DNA of 64,000 nt from Alphaproteobacteria bacterium (GTDB lineage Bacteria > Pseudomonadota > Alphaproteobacteria > SHVZ01): NCBI GenBank assembly GCA_009694025.1, contig SHVZ01000005.1:1-64000 (forward strand). Reading direction: 5' to 3'. A program made the translations under genes and the position numbers. The notes below the pieces were generated by a model. The model saw only the letters and a list, made by a program, of their open reading frames with translations, searched no databases and had not been told where the DNA came from. Positions 40,013 to 53,569 of the stretch are shown here, one piece after another (position 1 is the first letter of the stretch; each line of letters opens with the position of its first letter).

Positions 40013-40864
40013 ATGAAGGACATCCTCGACCTGATCTCCCCGGGCAAGCCGTTCCTGCCCGATGCCCTCAACGCCATGCAGCTCGGCCGCGCCAACGCGA
40101 TGCGCCATCTCTGGCTGACCGCCTCGGTCTCGCTCCTGGCGCAGCCCGGCACCGGGATCCGCATCCTCGAGGTCGGCTCGTGGATGGGCGCGTCGATGCT
40201 CACCTGGGCGGCGGCGATCGACCGCTTCGTCGCCGGCGAGGGCGAGATCCTGTGCGTCGACACCTGGGCGCCCTACCTCGGCGTCGACGACATCAACGTC
40301 GACGGCGCCTACCGCGTCATGGACCGGGCGGCGGCGATCGACCTCGCCTATGCCGTCTTCCGCCACAACGCCTCCTGCGTGCCGAAGAAGGTTCGCGTCG
40401 ACCATCTGCGCGGCCGGTCCAAGGACGTGCTGTCGATGCTGCGCGAGCGGGCCTTCGACATCGTCTATGTCGACGGCTCGCACTACTACGCCGACGTCGT
40501 CGCCGATCTCACCGAGGCGCGGCGGCTGGTCGCCGACGGCGGGCTCCTCTGCGGCGACGACCTCGAGCAGCAGGTGACGGAGATCGACGAGGCCTATGCC
40601 CGCGACAATATCGACCGGGACGCGCTGGTCGATCCCAAGAACCGGAAGGCCTTTCACCCCGGCGTGACGCTCGCGGTCGCCGAGGTCTTAGGCCCGGTGT
40701 CGTCGTACACGGGCTTCTGGGCGATGCGGCGCGAGGGCGACGCCTTCGTTCCGGTCGATCTCTCCGGCGCCTCGCCGTTCGTGCCCGAGCATTTCGGCGA
40801 GGAGTATCGGCGGACGGTGCTCGAATGGGCGAGGTCCAGCGGCTTCTTCAAGAAGCAGGCGTAG
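40013..40864 (+). CDS. Class I SAM-dependent methyltransferase-fold protein
   Basis: ILEVGSWMGASMLTWAAAI...EILCVDTWAPYL...FDIVYVDGSHYYADVVADLTEARRLVADGGLLCGDD. Confidence 0.8.
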   Translation: MKDILDLISPGKPFLPDALNAMQLGRANAMRHLWLTASVSLLAQPGTGIRILEVGSWMGASMLTWAAAIDRFVAGEGEILCVDTWAPYLGVDDINVDGAYRVMDRAAAIDLAYAVFRHNASCVPKKVRVDHLRGRSKDVLSMLRERAFDIVYVDGSHYYADVVADLTEARRLVADGGLLCGDDLEQQVTEIDEAYARDNIDRDALVDPKNRKAFHPGVTLAVAEVLGPVSSYTGFWAMRREGDAFVPVDLSGASPFVPEHFGEEYRRTVLEWARSSGFFKKQA

Positions 40865-40884
40865 TCGGAGCGACCGTGCGCAGC

Positions 40885-40987
40885 TCACCCCCCACCTCCG
40901 CACTCCTCCGCAAGGGGCGAGGGGGTAAGAGAAGCCCGCTCTGCAAACCCCCTCCCCCTTGCGGGGGGTGGCGGGGGTGGGGGGTGA
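40885..40987. repeat. GC-rich nested inverted-repeat intergenic element
   Basis: Outer arms TCACCCCCCACCTCCGC/GCGGGGGTGGGGGGTGA (16/17) at 40885-40901 and 40971-40987; inner arms CCGCAAGGGG/CCCCTTGCGG. Confidence 0.8.
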
Positions 40988-41020
40988 TGCCGCCGCGCTG
41001 AGTCTCGAGGAGACGGGGTG

Positions 41021-44000
41021 ATGGATCGCCCGTTCGTCTTCGACCAACCGCCGCCGCCGATCGGTGGAAGCCGGGCGAAGCTCCAGGCGCTCTACCGTGC
41101 CGACGAGACCCAGACGGTCGAGGCCCTTCTCGCCGAGGCGGGGCTGACGCTGGAGCAGATGCGGCAGGTCACTCAGTCGGCCCGCACCCTGGTCGAGGAG
41201 GTTCGCAAGCGCCGGGTCGGGGCCGGCGGCCTCGACGCCTTCCTCCACGAATACGCGCTCTCCAGCCGTGAGGGCGTCGTGCTGATGTGCCTCGCCGAGG
41301 CGCTGCTTCGCATTCCCGATGCCGAGACCGCCGATCGCCTGATCCGCGACAAGATCGGCAGCGCCGACTGGGAGACCCATCTCGGCCAGTCGGACTCGCT
41401 GTTCGTCAACGCCTCGACCTGGGCCCTGATGCTGACCGGCCGGGTGATCGGGCTCGCCGAGGCCAAGGACCAGGACTGGGCCGGTGTGTTCCGCCGCATC
41501 GTCCGGCGTTCGGGCGAGCCGGTGATCCGCCAGGCGGTGACCCAGGCGATGCGCATCCTCGGTCGCCAGTTCGTCATGGGCCGCACCATCGACGAGGCGC
41601 TGGAGTTCGCCGAGCCGATGGAGTCGAAAGGCTACCGCTACTCCTACGATATGCTGGGCGAGGCGGCCCGCACCCAGGAGGATGCCGACCGCTATCTCGC
41701 GGCATATCGGGCCGCCATCGCCGCCATCGGCAAGGCGGCGAAGGGCAGGGGGCCTGTCGCGAGCCCGGGGATCTCGGTCAAGCTCTCGGCGCTGCATCCC
41801 CGCTGCGAGCACGGCAAGCGCGGGCGGGTGATGGCCGAGCTGGTGCCGCGGCTGGTCGCGCTCGCCGAGGATGCGGCGACGCACGGCATCGGCTTCACCG
41901 TCGATGCCGAGGAGGCCGATCGGCTGGAGATCTCCCTCGACGTCATCGCCGCGGTCTCGGCCGCGCCCGCGCTCAAGGGCTGGGACGGGCTCGGCCTCGC
42001 GGTCCAGGCCTACCAGAAGCGGGCGACGGCGGTGGTCGACCGCCTGGCGGAGATCGCGCGCGACTCCCGGCGCCGGCTGATGGTCCGCCTGGTCAAGGGC
42101 GCCTATTGGGATTCGGAGGTGAAACGCGCCCAGGAGCGGGGCCTCGGCTATCCCGTCTTCACCCGCAAGATCGCGACCGACGTTGCCTACCTCGCCGTCG
42201 CTAAGCGGCTTCTGGCCGCGCCGGACGCCTTCTTCCCGCAGTTCGCCACCCACAACGCGCACACGCTTGCGGCGGTTCGTGTGCTCGCCGGCGACCTTCC
42301 GTTCGAGTTCCAGCGTCTCCACGGCATGGGTGAAGCGCTCTACGAGCAGGTTATCGGCGAAGTGCCGTGCCGGGTCTATGCGCCCGTGGGTATGCACGAG
42401 GACCTGCTCGCCTACCTGGTCCGCCGTTTGCTCGAGAACGGCGCCAACACCTCCTTCGTCAACCGCATCGTCGATGAGTCGCTGCCGGTCGAGGAGATCG
42501 TCGCCGATCCGGTGTCGCGGCTGCGCGGTCTCGCCGTCAAGCCGCACCCGCGCATCCCACACCCGCTCGACCTCTATCGCCCGGAGCGCGCCAATTCGCG
42601 AGGGCTGGACCTCTCCGACGACCCGTCGCTGATGAATTTGGCTAAGGCGATGGCGGAGGCGGCCAGGGCGCCGTGGCGGGCCGAGCCGCTGGTCGGCGGC
42701 ACGGCGGTCGCCGGCAGCGAGCGGCCGGGTTTCGATCCGGCCGATACCGCGCGCCGCGTCAGCGCCGTCGTCGAGGCCGACGACGCGACGGTCGCCAAGG
42801 CGCTGTCGTCGGCCTCAGGTGCCGCCAGGGACTGGGAGGTGACGCCGGCGGAGCACCGGGCGCTCGCGCTCGACCGTCTCGCCCAGCTCTACGAGGACCA
42901 CATGCCGGCGCTGATGGCGCTCGCCGTCCGCGAGGCCGGGAAGACGCTGCCGGACGCGGTCTCCGAGGTGAGGGAGGCCGTCGACTTCTGCCGCTACTAC
43001 GCCGCCCGCGCCCGCGCCGACTTCGCCAGGCCGATCGAGCTGCCGGGCCCGACCGGCGAAAGGAACCGCCTGGAGCTGCACGGCCGCGGCGTCTTCGCCT
43101 GCATCAGCCCCTGGAACTTCCCGCTCGCGATCTTCACCGGACAGGTGACGGCGGCGCTGGCGGCCGGCAACGCCGTCGTCGCCAAGCCGGCCGAGCAGAC
43201 GCCGGCGATCGCGACATACGCCGTCCGCCTGATGCACGAGGCCGGCATCCCGGGCGACGTCGTCCATCTGCTGCCGGGCGACGGCAAGGTCGGGGCCAGG
43301 CTGGTCGCCGATCCCCGCATCGCCGGCGTCGCCTTCACCGGCTCGACCGACACCGCGCGGAAGATCGCCAGGGCGCTCGCCGACCGCGACGGGCCGATCG
43401 TCCCGTTCATCGCCGAGACCGGCGGGCAGAACGCGATGATCGTCGACTCCTCCGCGCTCCCCGAGCAGGTGGTGCAGGACGCCGTCACCTCGGCCTTCCA
43501 GAGCGCCGGCCAGCGCTGCTCGGCGCTCCGCATCCTCTTCCTGCAGAAGGAAGTCGCCGACCGCATCCTCGCCATGCTCGCCGGCGCGATGAAGGAGCTC
43601 ACGCTCGGCGATCCCGGCCTGCTCGCGACCGATGTCGGGCCGGTGATCGACGCGGACGCGCTGAAGATGCTGGACGCGCACGCGACCCGGATGATGCGCG
43701 AGGGTCGGCTGGTCGCCCGCACCCCTGCCAACCCCGACTGCGCCAGAGGAACATTCTTCCAGCCGATGGCGGTCGAGATCGACTCGATCCGCCGGCTCCC
43801 CGGCGAGGTGTTCGGCCCGATCCTGCACGTGGTGCGCTACCGGGCCCGCGATCTCGACCGGATTCTGGCGGAGATCCGCGCGACCGGCTTCGGGCTCACC
43901 CTCGGCATCCATAGCCGTATCGACGGCACGGTCGATCGGGTGATCCGCGCCGTCGGGGTCGGCAACACCTACGTCAACCGCAACATGATCGGTGCCGTCG

Positions 44001-44155
44001 TCGGCGTCCAACCCTTTGGCGGGGAAAGACTTTCCGGCACCGGACCGAAGGCCGGCGGACCCTTCTACTTGCATCGTTTCGCGACCGAACGCATAATATC
44101 GATCGACACGACAGCAGCGGGCGGCAACGCCTCGCTGCTGTCTTTGTCTGAATGA
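41021..44155 (+). CDS. putA: Bifunctional proline dehydrogenase/L-glutamate gamma-semialdehyde dehydrogenase
   Basis: PRODH region [25 protein letters not shown]...[24 protein letters not shown] region [35 protein letters not shown]; no N-terminal RHH seen. Confidence 0.96.
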   Translation: MDRPFVFDQPPPPIGGSRAKLQALYRADETQTVEALLAEAGLTLEQMRQVTQSARTLVEEVRKRRVGAGGLDAFLHEYALSSREGVVLMCLAEALLRIPDAETADRLIRDKIGSADWETHLGQSDSLFVNASTWALMLTGRVIGLAEAKDQDWAGVFRRIVRRSGEPVIRQAVTQAMRILGRQFVMGRTIDEALEFAEPMESKGYRYSYDMLGEAARTQEDADRYLAAYRAAIAAIGKAAKGRGPVASPGISVKLSALHPRCEHGKRGRVMAELVPRLVALAEDAATHGIGFTVDAEEADRLEISLDVIAAVSAAPALKGWDGLGLAVQAYQKRATAVVDRLAEIARDSRRRLMVRLVKGAYWDSEVKRAQERGLGYPVFTRKIATDVAYLAVAKRLLAAPDAFFPQFATHNAHTLAAVRVLAGDLPFEFQRLHGMGEALYEQVIGEVPCRVYAPVGMHEDLLAYLVRRLLENGANTSFVNRIVDESLPVEEIVADPVSRLRGLAVKPHPRIPHPLDLYRPERANSRGLDLSDDPSLMNLAKAMAEAARAPWRAEPLVGGTAVAGSERPGFDPADTARRVSAVVEADDATVAKALSSASGAARDWEVTPAEHRALALDRLAQLYEDHMPALMALAVREAGKTLPDAVSEVREAVDFCRYYAARARADFARPIELPGPTGERNRLELHGRGVFACISPWNFPLAIFTGQVTAALAAGNAVVAKPAEQTPAIATYAVRLMHEAGIPGDVVHLLPGDGKVGARLVADPRIAGVAFTGSTDTARKIARALADRDGPIVPFIAETGGQNAMIVDSSALPEQVVQDAVTSAFQSAGQRCSALRILFLQKEVADRILAMLAGAMKELTLGDPGLLATDVGPVIDADALKMLDAHATRMMREGRLVARTPANPDCARGTFFQPMAVEIDSIRRLPGEVFGPILHVVRYRARDLDRILAEIRATGFGLTLGIHSRIDGTVDRVIRAVGVGNTYVNRNMIGAVVGVQPFGGERLSGTGPKAGGPFYLHRFATERIISIDTTAAGGNASLLSLSE

Positions 44156-44178
44156 CCTTTTCTCAAGGAGACTTAGCG

Positions 44179-45138
44179 ATGGCTCGGCCGGCGGTGTTCA
44201 TAGACGGTGAGGCGGGAACGACCGGATTGCAGATCCAGGCGCGTCTCCGCGGCCGTCCGGACATCGAGCTGGTCAGCATTGATCCTGAGAAGCGGAAGGA
44301 CCCGGCCGAACGGAAGCGGATGCTGAACGCGGCCGACCTCGCCATCCTCTGCCTCCCGGATGACGCAGCGCGCGAGGCGGTTGCGCTGATCGACAACCCG
44401 AAGGTCCGGGTGATCGACGCCTCGACCGCCCACCGGGTCGATCCGGACTGGGCCTACGGCTTCCCGGAGATGATGGCGGGGCAGGCCGACCGGGTGCGGG
44501 ACTCCAGGCGCGTCTCCAATCCCGGCTGCTATCCGACCGGGGCGGTCGCGCTGATCCGCCCGCTGGTCGACGCCGGCGTGATGTCGCCGGATCATCCGGT
44601 GACGGTGAACGCGATCTCCGGCTACACCGGCGCCGGCAAGTCGCTGATCGACGTCTATAAAGGCCGCAGCACGGCGAAGCCGCGTGACGTCTACCTGGCT
44701 TACGGGCTCGAGCTCAAGCACAAGCACCTGCCGGAGATGAAGGTCTACGGCAAGCTCTCGGGCCCGCCGGTGTTCCAGCCGTCCTATGCGGCGTTCGCGC
44801 AAGGCATGCTGGTGAACGTGCCGCTGCATTTGCGGACGCTGGCGAAGACCGCGAGCGCCAAGGACCTGCACGTGCTGCTGTCCGAGCGCTATGCCGGCCA
44901 GCGCTTCGTCACGGTGATGCCGATGGGGAGCTCGACCGCGGGGCTCGCGCCCGATGCGCTCAACGGCACCAACCGGATGGAGATCTTCGTCTTCGAGAAC
45001 GCCGCAAGCGGCCATGTCCTGCTGACCACGCGCCTCGACAATCTCGGCAAGGGCGCGTCGGGCGCCTGCGTCCAGAACATGGACTTGATGCTGGGCCTCA
45101 CCCAGACCGACGCCAGCCTGCGCACGGCGGCGGAGTAG
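44179..45138 (+). CDS. argC: N-acetyl-gamma-glutamyl-phosphate reductase
   Basis: [31 protein letters not shown]...[22 protein letters not shown]...[18 protein letters not shown]. Confidence 0.95.
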   Translation: MARPAVFIDGEAGTTGLQIQARLRGRPDIELVSIDPEKRKDPAERKRMLNAADLAILCLPDDAAREAVALIDNPKVRVIDASTAHRVDPDWAYGFPEMMAGQADRVRDSRRVSNPGCYPTGAVALIRPLVDAGVMSPDHPVTVNAISGYTGAGKSLIDVYKGRSTAKPRDVYLAYGLELKHKHLPEMKVYGKLSGPPVFQPSYAAFAQGMLVNVPLHLRTLAKTASAKDLHVLLSERYAGQRFVTVMPMGSSTAGLAPDALNGTNRMEIFVFENAASGHVLLTTRLDNLGKGASGACVQNMDLMLGLTQTDASLRTAAE

Positions 45139-45151
45139 ATACATCGAAACC

Positions 45152-45290
45152 CTCTCCCGCGCGAAGCGCGGGGGAGGGCAGGGTGGGGGCCCGAGCGCAG
45201 CGAGGATTTCTCCACCGGCTCGGCGCTTTTTCCTCCCTTCGCTTCGCTCAGGCCCCCACCCCAACCGTCCCCCGCCTGCGGCGGGAGAGA
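45152..45290. repeat. Intergenic inverted-repeat element with about 38-nt imperfect arms
   Basis: Left arm CTCTCCCGCGCGAAGCGCGGGGGAGGGCAGGGTGGGGGC (45152-45190) vs right arm GCCCCCACCCCAACCGTCCCCCGCCTGCGGCGGGAGAG (45252-45289). Confidence 0.85.
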
Positions 45291-45307
45291 GGGCACGAGG
45301 AGTTTCC

Positions 45308-45694
45308 ATGAAAACCATCGCGCGTAACCCGAAGGCCGGCATCTATCCGGCGGCGCCCGACTACATCCACGCGCTGGAGGTCCAGGCGCCGGCGCGCTTC
45401 CTCTACGTCAGCGGCACGATGGGGCTGGATTCGAAAGGAGCACCCGGCAAGACGCTCGATGAGCAGCTCGACCTCATCTAGTCGAACATACGGGCGATCC
45501 TCGCGAGCGCCGGCATGACCGTCGACAACGTCGTCCGCGTCACCAGCTATCTCCGCGATCCGTCCTACGCTGAGAAGAACCAGAACGCCCGCGTCGCCGC
45601 GCTCAACGGCCGCGTCGTGCCGACCACCACGATCGTCGCTGAGACCCTGGTGCCGGAGTGGCTGGTCGAGACCGAGGTGATCGCGGCCGACTAA
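45308..45694 (+). pseudogene. RidA family protein interrupted by an in-frame TAG at codon 58
   Basis: [130 protein letters not shown] at 45479-45481. Confidence 0.9.
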
Positions 45695-47868
45695 GCCGCC
45701 TTGCTCCGCACCTTGCGGATCAGCGACAGCACTTCCGCGGCGGCGTCCGGGATATTGGTGCCGGGGCCGTAGATCGCCGAGACGCCGTGGGCCTTCAGGA
45801 AAGCGTAGTCCTGGGGCGGGATGACGCCGCCGCAGATGATCAGGACGTCGGATGCCCCCTCGGCGTCGAGCGCCTTCCGGAGCGCCGGCACCAGCGTCTT
45901 GTGGCCGGCGGCCTGGCTCGAGATGCCGACGACATGGACGTCGTTCTCGATCGCCTGGCGGGCGGCCTCCTCCGGCGTCTGGAACAAGGGGCCGATGTCG
46001 ACGTCGAAACCGAGATCGGCGAAGGCGGTGGCGATCACCTTGGCACCGCGGTCGTGGCCGTCCTGGCCGAGCTTGGCCACCAGGATGCGCGGCCGCCGGC
46101 CTTCCTCGTGGGCGAAGCGTTCGGTCTCGGCGCGGATGCCGCGGAACTTCGAGTCGTCGCGGTAGGCGCCGCCATAGATGCCAGTGACGCTCCGGATGGT
46201 GGCGCGGTAGCGCCCGAAGGCACGCTCGAGCGCATCGGAGATCTCGCCGACGGTGGCGCGCGCCCGCGTCGCCTCGATGGCGAGCGCGAGCAGATTGCCC
46301 TCGCCGGTCTCGCCCGCCTTTGCCAGGACGGCGAGCGCCGCCTCGACCTTGGCCGGATCGCGGGTCTCCCGGAGGCGCTTGAGGCGCGCGAGCTGGGTCT
46401 CGCGCACGCGGCCGTTGTCGATGTCCAGGATCTCGACCTCGGTCGCCTCGTCCGGGCGGTATTTGTTGACGCCGACGATGACGTCCTCGCCCCTGTCGAC
46501 GCGCGCCTGGCGGCGGGCGGCGGACTCCTCGATGCGGAGCTTGGGTAGGCCCGCCTCGATCGCCTTGGTCATGCCGCCCATCGCCTCGACCTCGTCGATC
46601 AGCTTCATCGCCGCTTCCGCGACCGATTGGGTCAGGCTCTCGACGTAGTAGCTGCCGCCGAGCGGGTCGATCACCTTGGGGATGCCCGTCTCTTCGGCGA
46701 TGAGGAGCTGGGTGTTGCGGGCGATACGGGACGAGAAGGTCGTCGGCAGCGCCAGCGCCTCGTCGAAGGAGTTGGTGTGCAGGGACTGGGTGCCGCCGAG
46801 CACGGCGGCCATCGCCTCGATGGTCGTGCGGACGACGTTGTTGTACGGGTCCTGCGCGGTCAGGCTCACGCCCGATGTCTGGCAATGGGTGCGGAGCGCC
46901 AGGCTCGCCGGCTTCTTCGGATCGAACGGCTTCATCAGCCTCGCCCACAGCAGCCGCGCGGCGCGCAGTTTGGCGATCTCCATGAAGAAATTCATGCCGA
47001 TGTTGAAGAAGAAGGAGAGGCGGGGCGCGAAGTCGTCGACCGCGAGGCCGCGCGCCAGCGCCGCGCGCACGTAGTCGAGGCCGTCGGCCAGCGTGTAGGC
47101 CAGCTCCTGCACGCAGGTCGCTCCCGCTTCCTGGATGTGATAGCCGGAGATCGAGATCGAGTTGAACTTCGGCATGTGCTTCGCCGTGTGCTCGATGATG
47201 TCGGCGACGATGCGCATGCTGGGGCCGGGCGGGTAGATGTAGGTGTTCCGGACCATGAACTCCTTGAGGATGTCGTTCTGGATCGTGCCGGCGAGCTTCG
47301 CCTGCGGCACCCCCTGCTCCTCGGCGGCGACGACGTAGCCCGCCAGCACCGGCAGGACCGCGCCGTTCATGGTCATGGACACGCTCATCCGGTCGAGCGG
47401 GATGCCGTCGAACAGCACCTTCATGTCCTCGACCGAGTCGATGGCGACGCCGGCCTTGCCGACATCGCCGACGACGCGCGGGTGGTCGGAGTCGTAGCCC
47501 CGGTGGGTGGCGAGGTCGAAGGCGATGGAGAGCCCCATCTGCCCCTGGGCGAGGCAGCGCCGGTAGAAGGCGTTGGACTCCTCGGCGGTGGAGAAGCCGG
47601 CGTATTGCCGGATCGTCCACGGGCGGTTGGCGTACATCGTGGCCCGGGGGCCGCGGACATAGGGCGGAAGGCCCGGAAGGCCGCCCAGGTGCTCGATCCC
47701 CTCCAGGTCCGATTCGGTATAGAGCGCCTTGACCGGGATCCCCTCCGGCGTCTGCCAGACCAGCGTCGAGGGGTCGCCGCCCGGCCCCAGGTCCTTGGCG
47801 GCGAGCCGCTGCCAGTCCTCGATCCCCGGTCGGGTCGGCTGCTCGCTATCCGGTCGCCGGGCGCTCAT
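45691..47868 (-). CDS. Methylmalonyl-CoA mutase
   Basis: [61 protein letters not shown]...B12-binding [36 protein letters not shown]. Confidence 0.97.
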   Translation of the reverse strand: MSARRPDSEQPTRPGIEDWQRLAAKDLGPGGDPSTLVWQTPEGIPVKALYTESDLEGIEHLGGLPGLPPYVRGPRATMYANRPWTIRQYAGFSTAEESNAFYRRCLAQGQMGLSIAFDLATHRGYDSDHPRVVGDVGKAGVAIDSVEDMKVLFDGIPLDRMSVSMTMNGAVLPVLAGYVVAAEEQGVPQAKLAGTIQNDILKEFMVRNTYIYPPGPSMRIVADIIEHTAKHMPKFNSISISGYHIQEAGATCVQELAYTLADGLDYVRAALARGLAVDDFAPRLSFFFNIGMNFFMEIAKLRAARLLWARLMKPFDPKKPASLALRTHCQTSGVSLTAQDPYNNVVRTTIEAMAAVLGGTQSLHTNSFDEALALPTTFSSRIARNTQLLIAEETGIPKVIDPLGGSYYVESLTQSVAEAAMKLIDEVEAMGGMTKAIEAGLPKLRIEESAARRQARVDRGEDVIVGVNKYRPDEATEVEILDIDNGRVRETQLARLKRLRETRDPAKVEAALAVLAKAGETGEGNLLALAIEATRARATVGEISDALERAFGRYRATIRSVTGIYGGAYRDDSKFRGIRAETERFAHEEGRRPRILVAKLGQDGHDRGAKVIATAFADLGFDVDIGPLFQTPEEAARQAIENDVHVVGISSQAAGHKTLVPALRKALDAEGASDVLIICGGVIPPQDYAFLKAHGVSAIYGPGTNIPDAAAEVLSLIRKVRSKAA

Positions 47869-47962
47869 CGGCTCATCCCAGTCGTTTTCCCTCGATGAGA
47901 GGACTATAGGCCCGGCCCGGAACGGCCGTCCACGGCGGGACCCGTAGGTTTCGTGGACTGGC

Positions 47963-47977
47963 GCGACACTTTGGCGC
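47963..47977. promoter_or_regulatory. Putative RegA/RegR/PrrA-type box upstream of coxB
   Basis: GCGACACTTTGGCGC matches GNG(A/G)C(A/G)TTNNGNCGC at 14/15. Confidence 0.3.
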
Positions 47978-48052
47978 AAGCATGGCCGCCTTGCGGGAGG
48001 GCCGGGCGTTGGATAGCCTCGCCGACAGGATGGCCGGATCAGCGCCTACCCG

Positions 48053-48080
48053 GGGCAAGTCCTTTTAAGGGCAAGACCTT
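48053..48080. repeat. Short direct repeat upstream of coxB
   Basis: GGGCAAGTCCTT (48053-48064) and GGGCAAGACCTT (48069-48080), 11/12 identical, 16-bp period. Confidence 0.7.
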
Positions 48081-48174
48081 AGGGAAGGTGGCGGGTCGGT
48101 TCGCCGGGCTGTGTCCGAGTGTTTGCCGATCGCGGCTCCATTTGTTTCAGCCATTTAACACAGGTCCGAGACCG

Positions 48175-50635
<2,461 letters not shown>

Positions 50636-50645
50636 CGGCGGCTTC

Positions 50646-51554
50646 GTGTCCGACACCTCGATCGACGCCCGCGTCGGCGCTCTGGGGGCCGTCCTCGACG
50701 GCCCCCGGGTGTCCGACTACTGGGAGCTGCTGAAGCCCCGGGTGATGTCTCTCGTGGTGTTCACCGGCTTCGCCGGACTGTTCGTCGCCCCGGGGCATCT
50801 CAATCCGGTCCTGGCGGCGATCGCGGTCCTCTGCATCGCCGTCGGCTCGGGCGCCGCCGGTGCCATCAACATGTGGTACGACCGCGACATCGACGCAGTC
50901 ATGTCCCGCACCTCCGGCCGGCCGATCCCCGCGGGACGGGTGCAGCCGGGCGAGGCGCTCGGATTCGGCGTCGTGCTGGCGGCCGGCTCCGTCGTCGTCA
51001 TGGGACTCGGGGTCAACTGGCAGGCGGCGGCGCTCCTGCTCCTCGCCATCCTCTTCTACGTCTTCGTCTATACCGCGTGGCTGAAGCGCCGGACGCCGCA
51101 GAACATCGTCATCGGCGGCGCCGCCGGCGCCTTCCCGCCGATGATCGGTTGGGCCGCCGTCACCGGCGACGTCTCCGTCGCCTCGGCGGTCCTCTTTCTC
51201 CTGATCTTCTTCTGGACGCCGCCGCATTTCTGGGCGCTGGCGCTGCTCCGCTCGGACGAATACGCCAAGGCCGGCGTTCCCATGCTGCCGGTGGTCGCGG
51301 GCGCGGCGGCGACCAAGCGCCAGATGCTGTTCTACACGCTGATCCTGCTGCCGCTCGCGCTGGGGCCCTACGGCCTCGGCATCGCCGGGCCGTGGTACGC
51401 GGCAGGAGCGACGATCCTGGGCGCGCTCTTCGTCGTCTCCGCGCTCCGCGTGCTCGGGAGCGAGGACGACCGCCCCGCGAAGCAGATGTTCGGCTTCTCG
51501 ATCCTCTATCTCTTCGCGCTGTTCGCGCTGCTGATTGTGGATCGGGCGGGATGA
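50646..51554 (+). CDS. ctaB: Heme O synthase (protoheme IX farnesyltransferase)
   Basis: [17 protein letters not shown]...[27 protein letters not shown]...[21 protein letters not shown]. Confidence 0.95.
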   Translation: MSDTSIDARVGALGAVLDGPRVSDYWELLKPRVMSLVVFTGFAGLFVAPGHLNPVLAAIAVLCIAVGSGAAGAINMWYDRDIDAVMSRTSGRPIPAGRVQPGEALGFGVVLAAGSVVVMGLGVNWQAAALLLLAILFYVFVYTAWLKRRTPQNIVIGGAAGAFPPMIGWAAVTGDVSVASAVLFLLIFFWTPPHFWALALLRSDEYAKAGVPMLPVVAGAAATKRQMLFYTLILLPLALGPYGLGIAGPWYAAGATILGALFVVSALRVLGSEDDRPAKQMFGFSILYLFALFALLIVDRAG

Positions 51555-51688
51555 CGACGATGACCGGGCCCGAAGCCGAGGAGTTCGTCAGGCGCAGGAG
51601 GGCGCGAAACCGCGCCATGCTGCTGGTCCTGCTCGGCCTCACCGTTCTCTTCTACGTCATGACCATCGCGCGGATGGGAGGCCAGTGA
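51551..51688 (+). CDS. Small CoxF-like single-TM protein (45 aa)
   Basis: [45 protein letters not shown]; stop/start overlaps with ctaB and ctaG; conserved position. Confidence 0.75.
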   Translation: MTTMTGPEAEEFVRRRRARNRAMLLVLLGLTVLFYVMTIARMGGQ

Positions 51689-52269
51689 TGGCCGTCTCCA
51701 ACCGCCGGGTTGCTACGCTCGTCGCCGGGATCGCCGTCGGCATGTTCGCGCTGGCCTACGCTTCGGTGCCGCTCTATCGGCTCTTCTGCCAGGTCACCGG
51801 CTACGGCGGCACGACCCAGCGGGCCGAGACGGCCCCCGACCACGCCATCGACCGCTGGATGACCGTCAGCTTCAACGCCGACGTCGCGCCGGATCTTCCC
51901 TGGAGCTTCCGTCCGGCCGAGCGCTCGGTTTGGGTCCGGGTCGGCGAGCCGGTGCTGATCCGCTACGTGGCGGAGAACCTCGGCCGGGAGGCGGTCGTCG
52001 GCACCGCCACCTTCAACGTCACGCCGTCCAAGATCGGGGCCTACTTCACCAAGCTCGAATGCTTCTGCTTCACCGAGCAGGTGCTGAAGCCCGGCGAGAA
52101 GGTCGAGATGCCGGTGACCTTCTTCCTCGATCCCGACCTCGCCAAGGACCGCCACCTCGACGGTCTTGGCGCCGTCACCCTGTCCTACAGCTTCTTCCGG
52201 GCGAAGAGCCAGGAGGGCGCGCGCACCGTCGCGGCCGCCCCCGGGCCTCTCGGTCCTGAGGTCAACTAG
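51688..52269 (+). CDS. ctaG: Cytochrome c oxidase assembly protein CtaG/Cox11
   Basis: AYASVPLYRLFCQVTGYGGTTQRAE; CFCFTEQVLKPGEKVEMPVTFFLDPDL. Confidence 0.96.
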   Translation: MAVSNRRVATLVAGIAVGMFALAYASVPLYRLFCQVTGYGGTTQRAETAPDHAIDRWMTVSFNADVAPDLPWSFRPAERSVWVRVGEPVLIRYVAENLGREAVVGTATFNVTPSKIGAYFTKLECFCFTEQVLKPGEKVEMPVTFFLDPDLAKDRHLDGLGAVTLSYSFFRAKSQEGARTVAAAPGPLGPEVN

Positions 52270-52290
52270 CGTCATCCCGAGAGGCGTCAG

Positions 52291-53121
52291 ATGAGCGAAA
52301 ACCCCGTCGTCGTCGGCAGCCAACCGCACCAGTACCACCTCGTCGATCCGAGCATCTGGCCGCTGGTCGGTGCGACTGCCTCGCTGGTGCTGATCGCCGG
52401 CACGCTCATGTGGTTCGTCGACAAAGGGCCGTGGGTCATCATCGCCGGCTTCGCCATGGTGCTCGCCACCATGTTCTTCTGGTGGCGCGACGTGGTGAAC
52501 GAAGCCGAGCACCAGGGCCACCACTCGCCGGTGGTCCAGATCGGGCTCCGCTACGGCATGGCGCTGTTCATCGTCTCCGAGGTGATGTTCTTCGCCGCCT
52601 TCTTCTGGGCCTTCTTCGGCAACGCCCTCTACCCGACGGACGCGATCAACAACGTCTGGCCGCCGGCCAACGTCAAGACCTTCGATCCCTTCGATCTGCC
52701 GTTCATGAACACGCTCATCCTGCTGCTCTCCGGCGTCACCGTGACCTGGGCGCACCACGCGCTGCTCGAGAACGACCGCAAAGGGTTGATCCAGGGTCTC
52801 GGCGTCACTGTCCTTCTCGGCGCGCTCTTCACCGGCGTGCAGGCCTACGAGTACAGCCACGCCGGCTTCGCCTTCAAGGACGGCATCTATTCCACAGTCT
52901 TCTTCATGGCGACCGGCTTCCACGGCTTCCACGTTCTGGTCGGGACGCTATTCCTCCTCGTCTGCTTCTTCCGGGCGCTCGCCGGCCATTTCAAGCCGGA
53001 GCAGCATTTCGGCTTCGAGGCGGCGGCCTGGTACTGGCACTTCGTCGACGTGGTCTGGCTGTTCCTGTTCATCTGCATCTACTGGTGGGGATCCGGCCCC
53101 AATGCCGGCGGCGGCCACTGA
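52291..53121 (+). CDS. ctaE: Cytochrome c oxidase subunit III
   Basis: [78 protein letters not shown]. Confidence 0.97.
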   Translation: MSENPVVVGSQPHQYHLVDPSIWPLVGATASLVLIAGTLMWFVDKGPWVIIAGFAMVLATMFFWWRDVVNEAEHQGHHSPVVQIGLRYGMALFIVSEVMFFAAFFWAFFGNALYPTDAINNVWPPANVKTFDPFDLPFMNTLILLLSGVTVTWAHHALLENDRKGLIQGLGVTVLLGALFTGVQAYEYSHAGFAFKDGIYSTVFFMATGFHGFHVLVGTLFLLVCFFRALAGHFKPEQHFGFEAAAWYWHFVDVVWLFLFICIYWWGSGPNAGGGH

Positions 53122-53141
53122 CCGCCGTCGCCGCTTGCGAC

Positions 53142-53176
53142 GAGGGGCCGCGCCCAGGCGCGGCCCCTCTTGTTTT
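53142..53176 (+). terminator. Rho-independent-type terminator after ctaE
   Basis: Perfect 13-bp inverted repeat GAGGGGCCGCGCC-CA-GGCGCGGCCCCTC followed by TTGTTTT. Confidence 0.85.
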
Positions 53177-53203
53177 GACCGTCCGCTTCAGGCACAGGGA
53201 GCC

Positions 53204-53569
53204 ATGCCCGACGCCTATCCGCCGCTCTCGCCCGTCTTGACCGGGCTTCGCTGCCGCTGCCCGCGCTGCGGCGAGGGCCGGCTTCTCGGCCTTCTCGCCG
53301 TCCGCGACGCCTGCGAGCGCTGCGGGCTCGATTTCCGCGCCCACGACGCCGGCGACGGGCCGGCGGTGTTCGTGATCTTGCTCCTGGGCGCGCTGGTGGT
53401 GCCGATGGCGCTCTTGGCGGAGACTAAGCTCGAGCCGCCGATGTGGTTCCATGCAGTGGTCTGGCCGCCGGTGATCCTGGCGCTCGCGATCTTGATGCTG
53501 CGCCCGCTCAAAGGCGTGCTGGTGGCGCTCCAATTCCGCCACCGCGGCTTCGGTGGCGACGGCCCGTGA
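53204..53569 (+). CDS. DUF983 family protein
   Basis: TGLRCRCPRCGEGRLLGLLAVRDACERCGLDFRAHDAGDGPAVFVILLLGALVV. Confidence 0.92.
   Translation: MPDAYPPLSPVLTGLRCRCPRCGEGRLLGLLAVRDACERCGLDFRAHDAGDGPAVFVILLLGALVVPMALLAETKLEPPMWFHAVVWPPVILALAILMLRPLKGVLVALQFRHRGFGGDGP

Noticed and set aside
37779-40016. 745-aa plus-strand ORF opposite SelA-like paralog 2 and the aldolase
   Set aside because: Antisense shadow spanning two opposite-strand genes with recognisable motifs; no domain pattern of its own.
40885-40990. Considered a CRISPR or tandem array because of repeated C/G runs
   Set aside because: Nested inverted repeats, not regularly spaced direct repeats with unique spacers.
40688-42562. 624-aa minus-strand ORF over the repeat element and putA
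   Set aside because: Antisense to putA; low-complexity charged translation, no recognisable motif.
45248-47620. 790-aa minus-strand ORF overlapping methylmalonyl-CoA mutase in another frame
   Set aside because: Same-strand alternate-frame translation of the mutase; Arg/Pro-rich noise.
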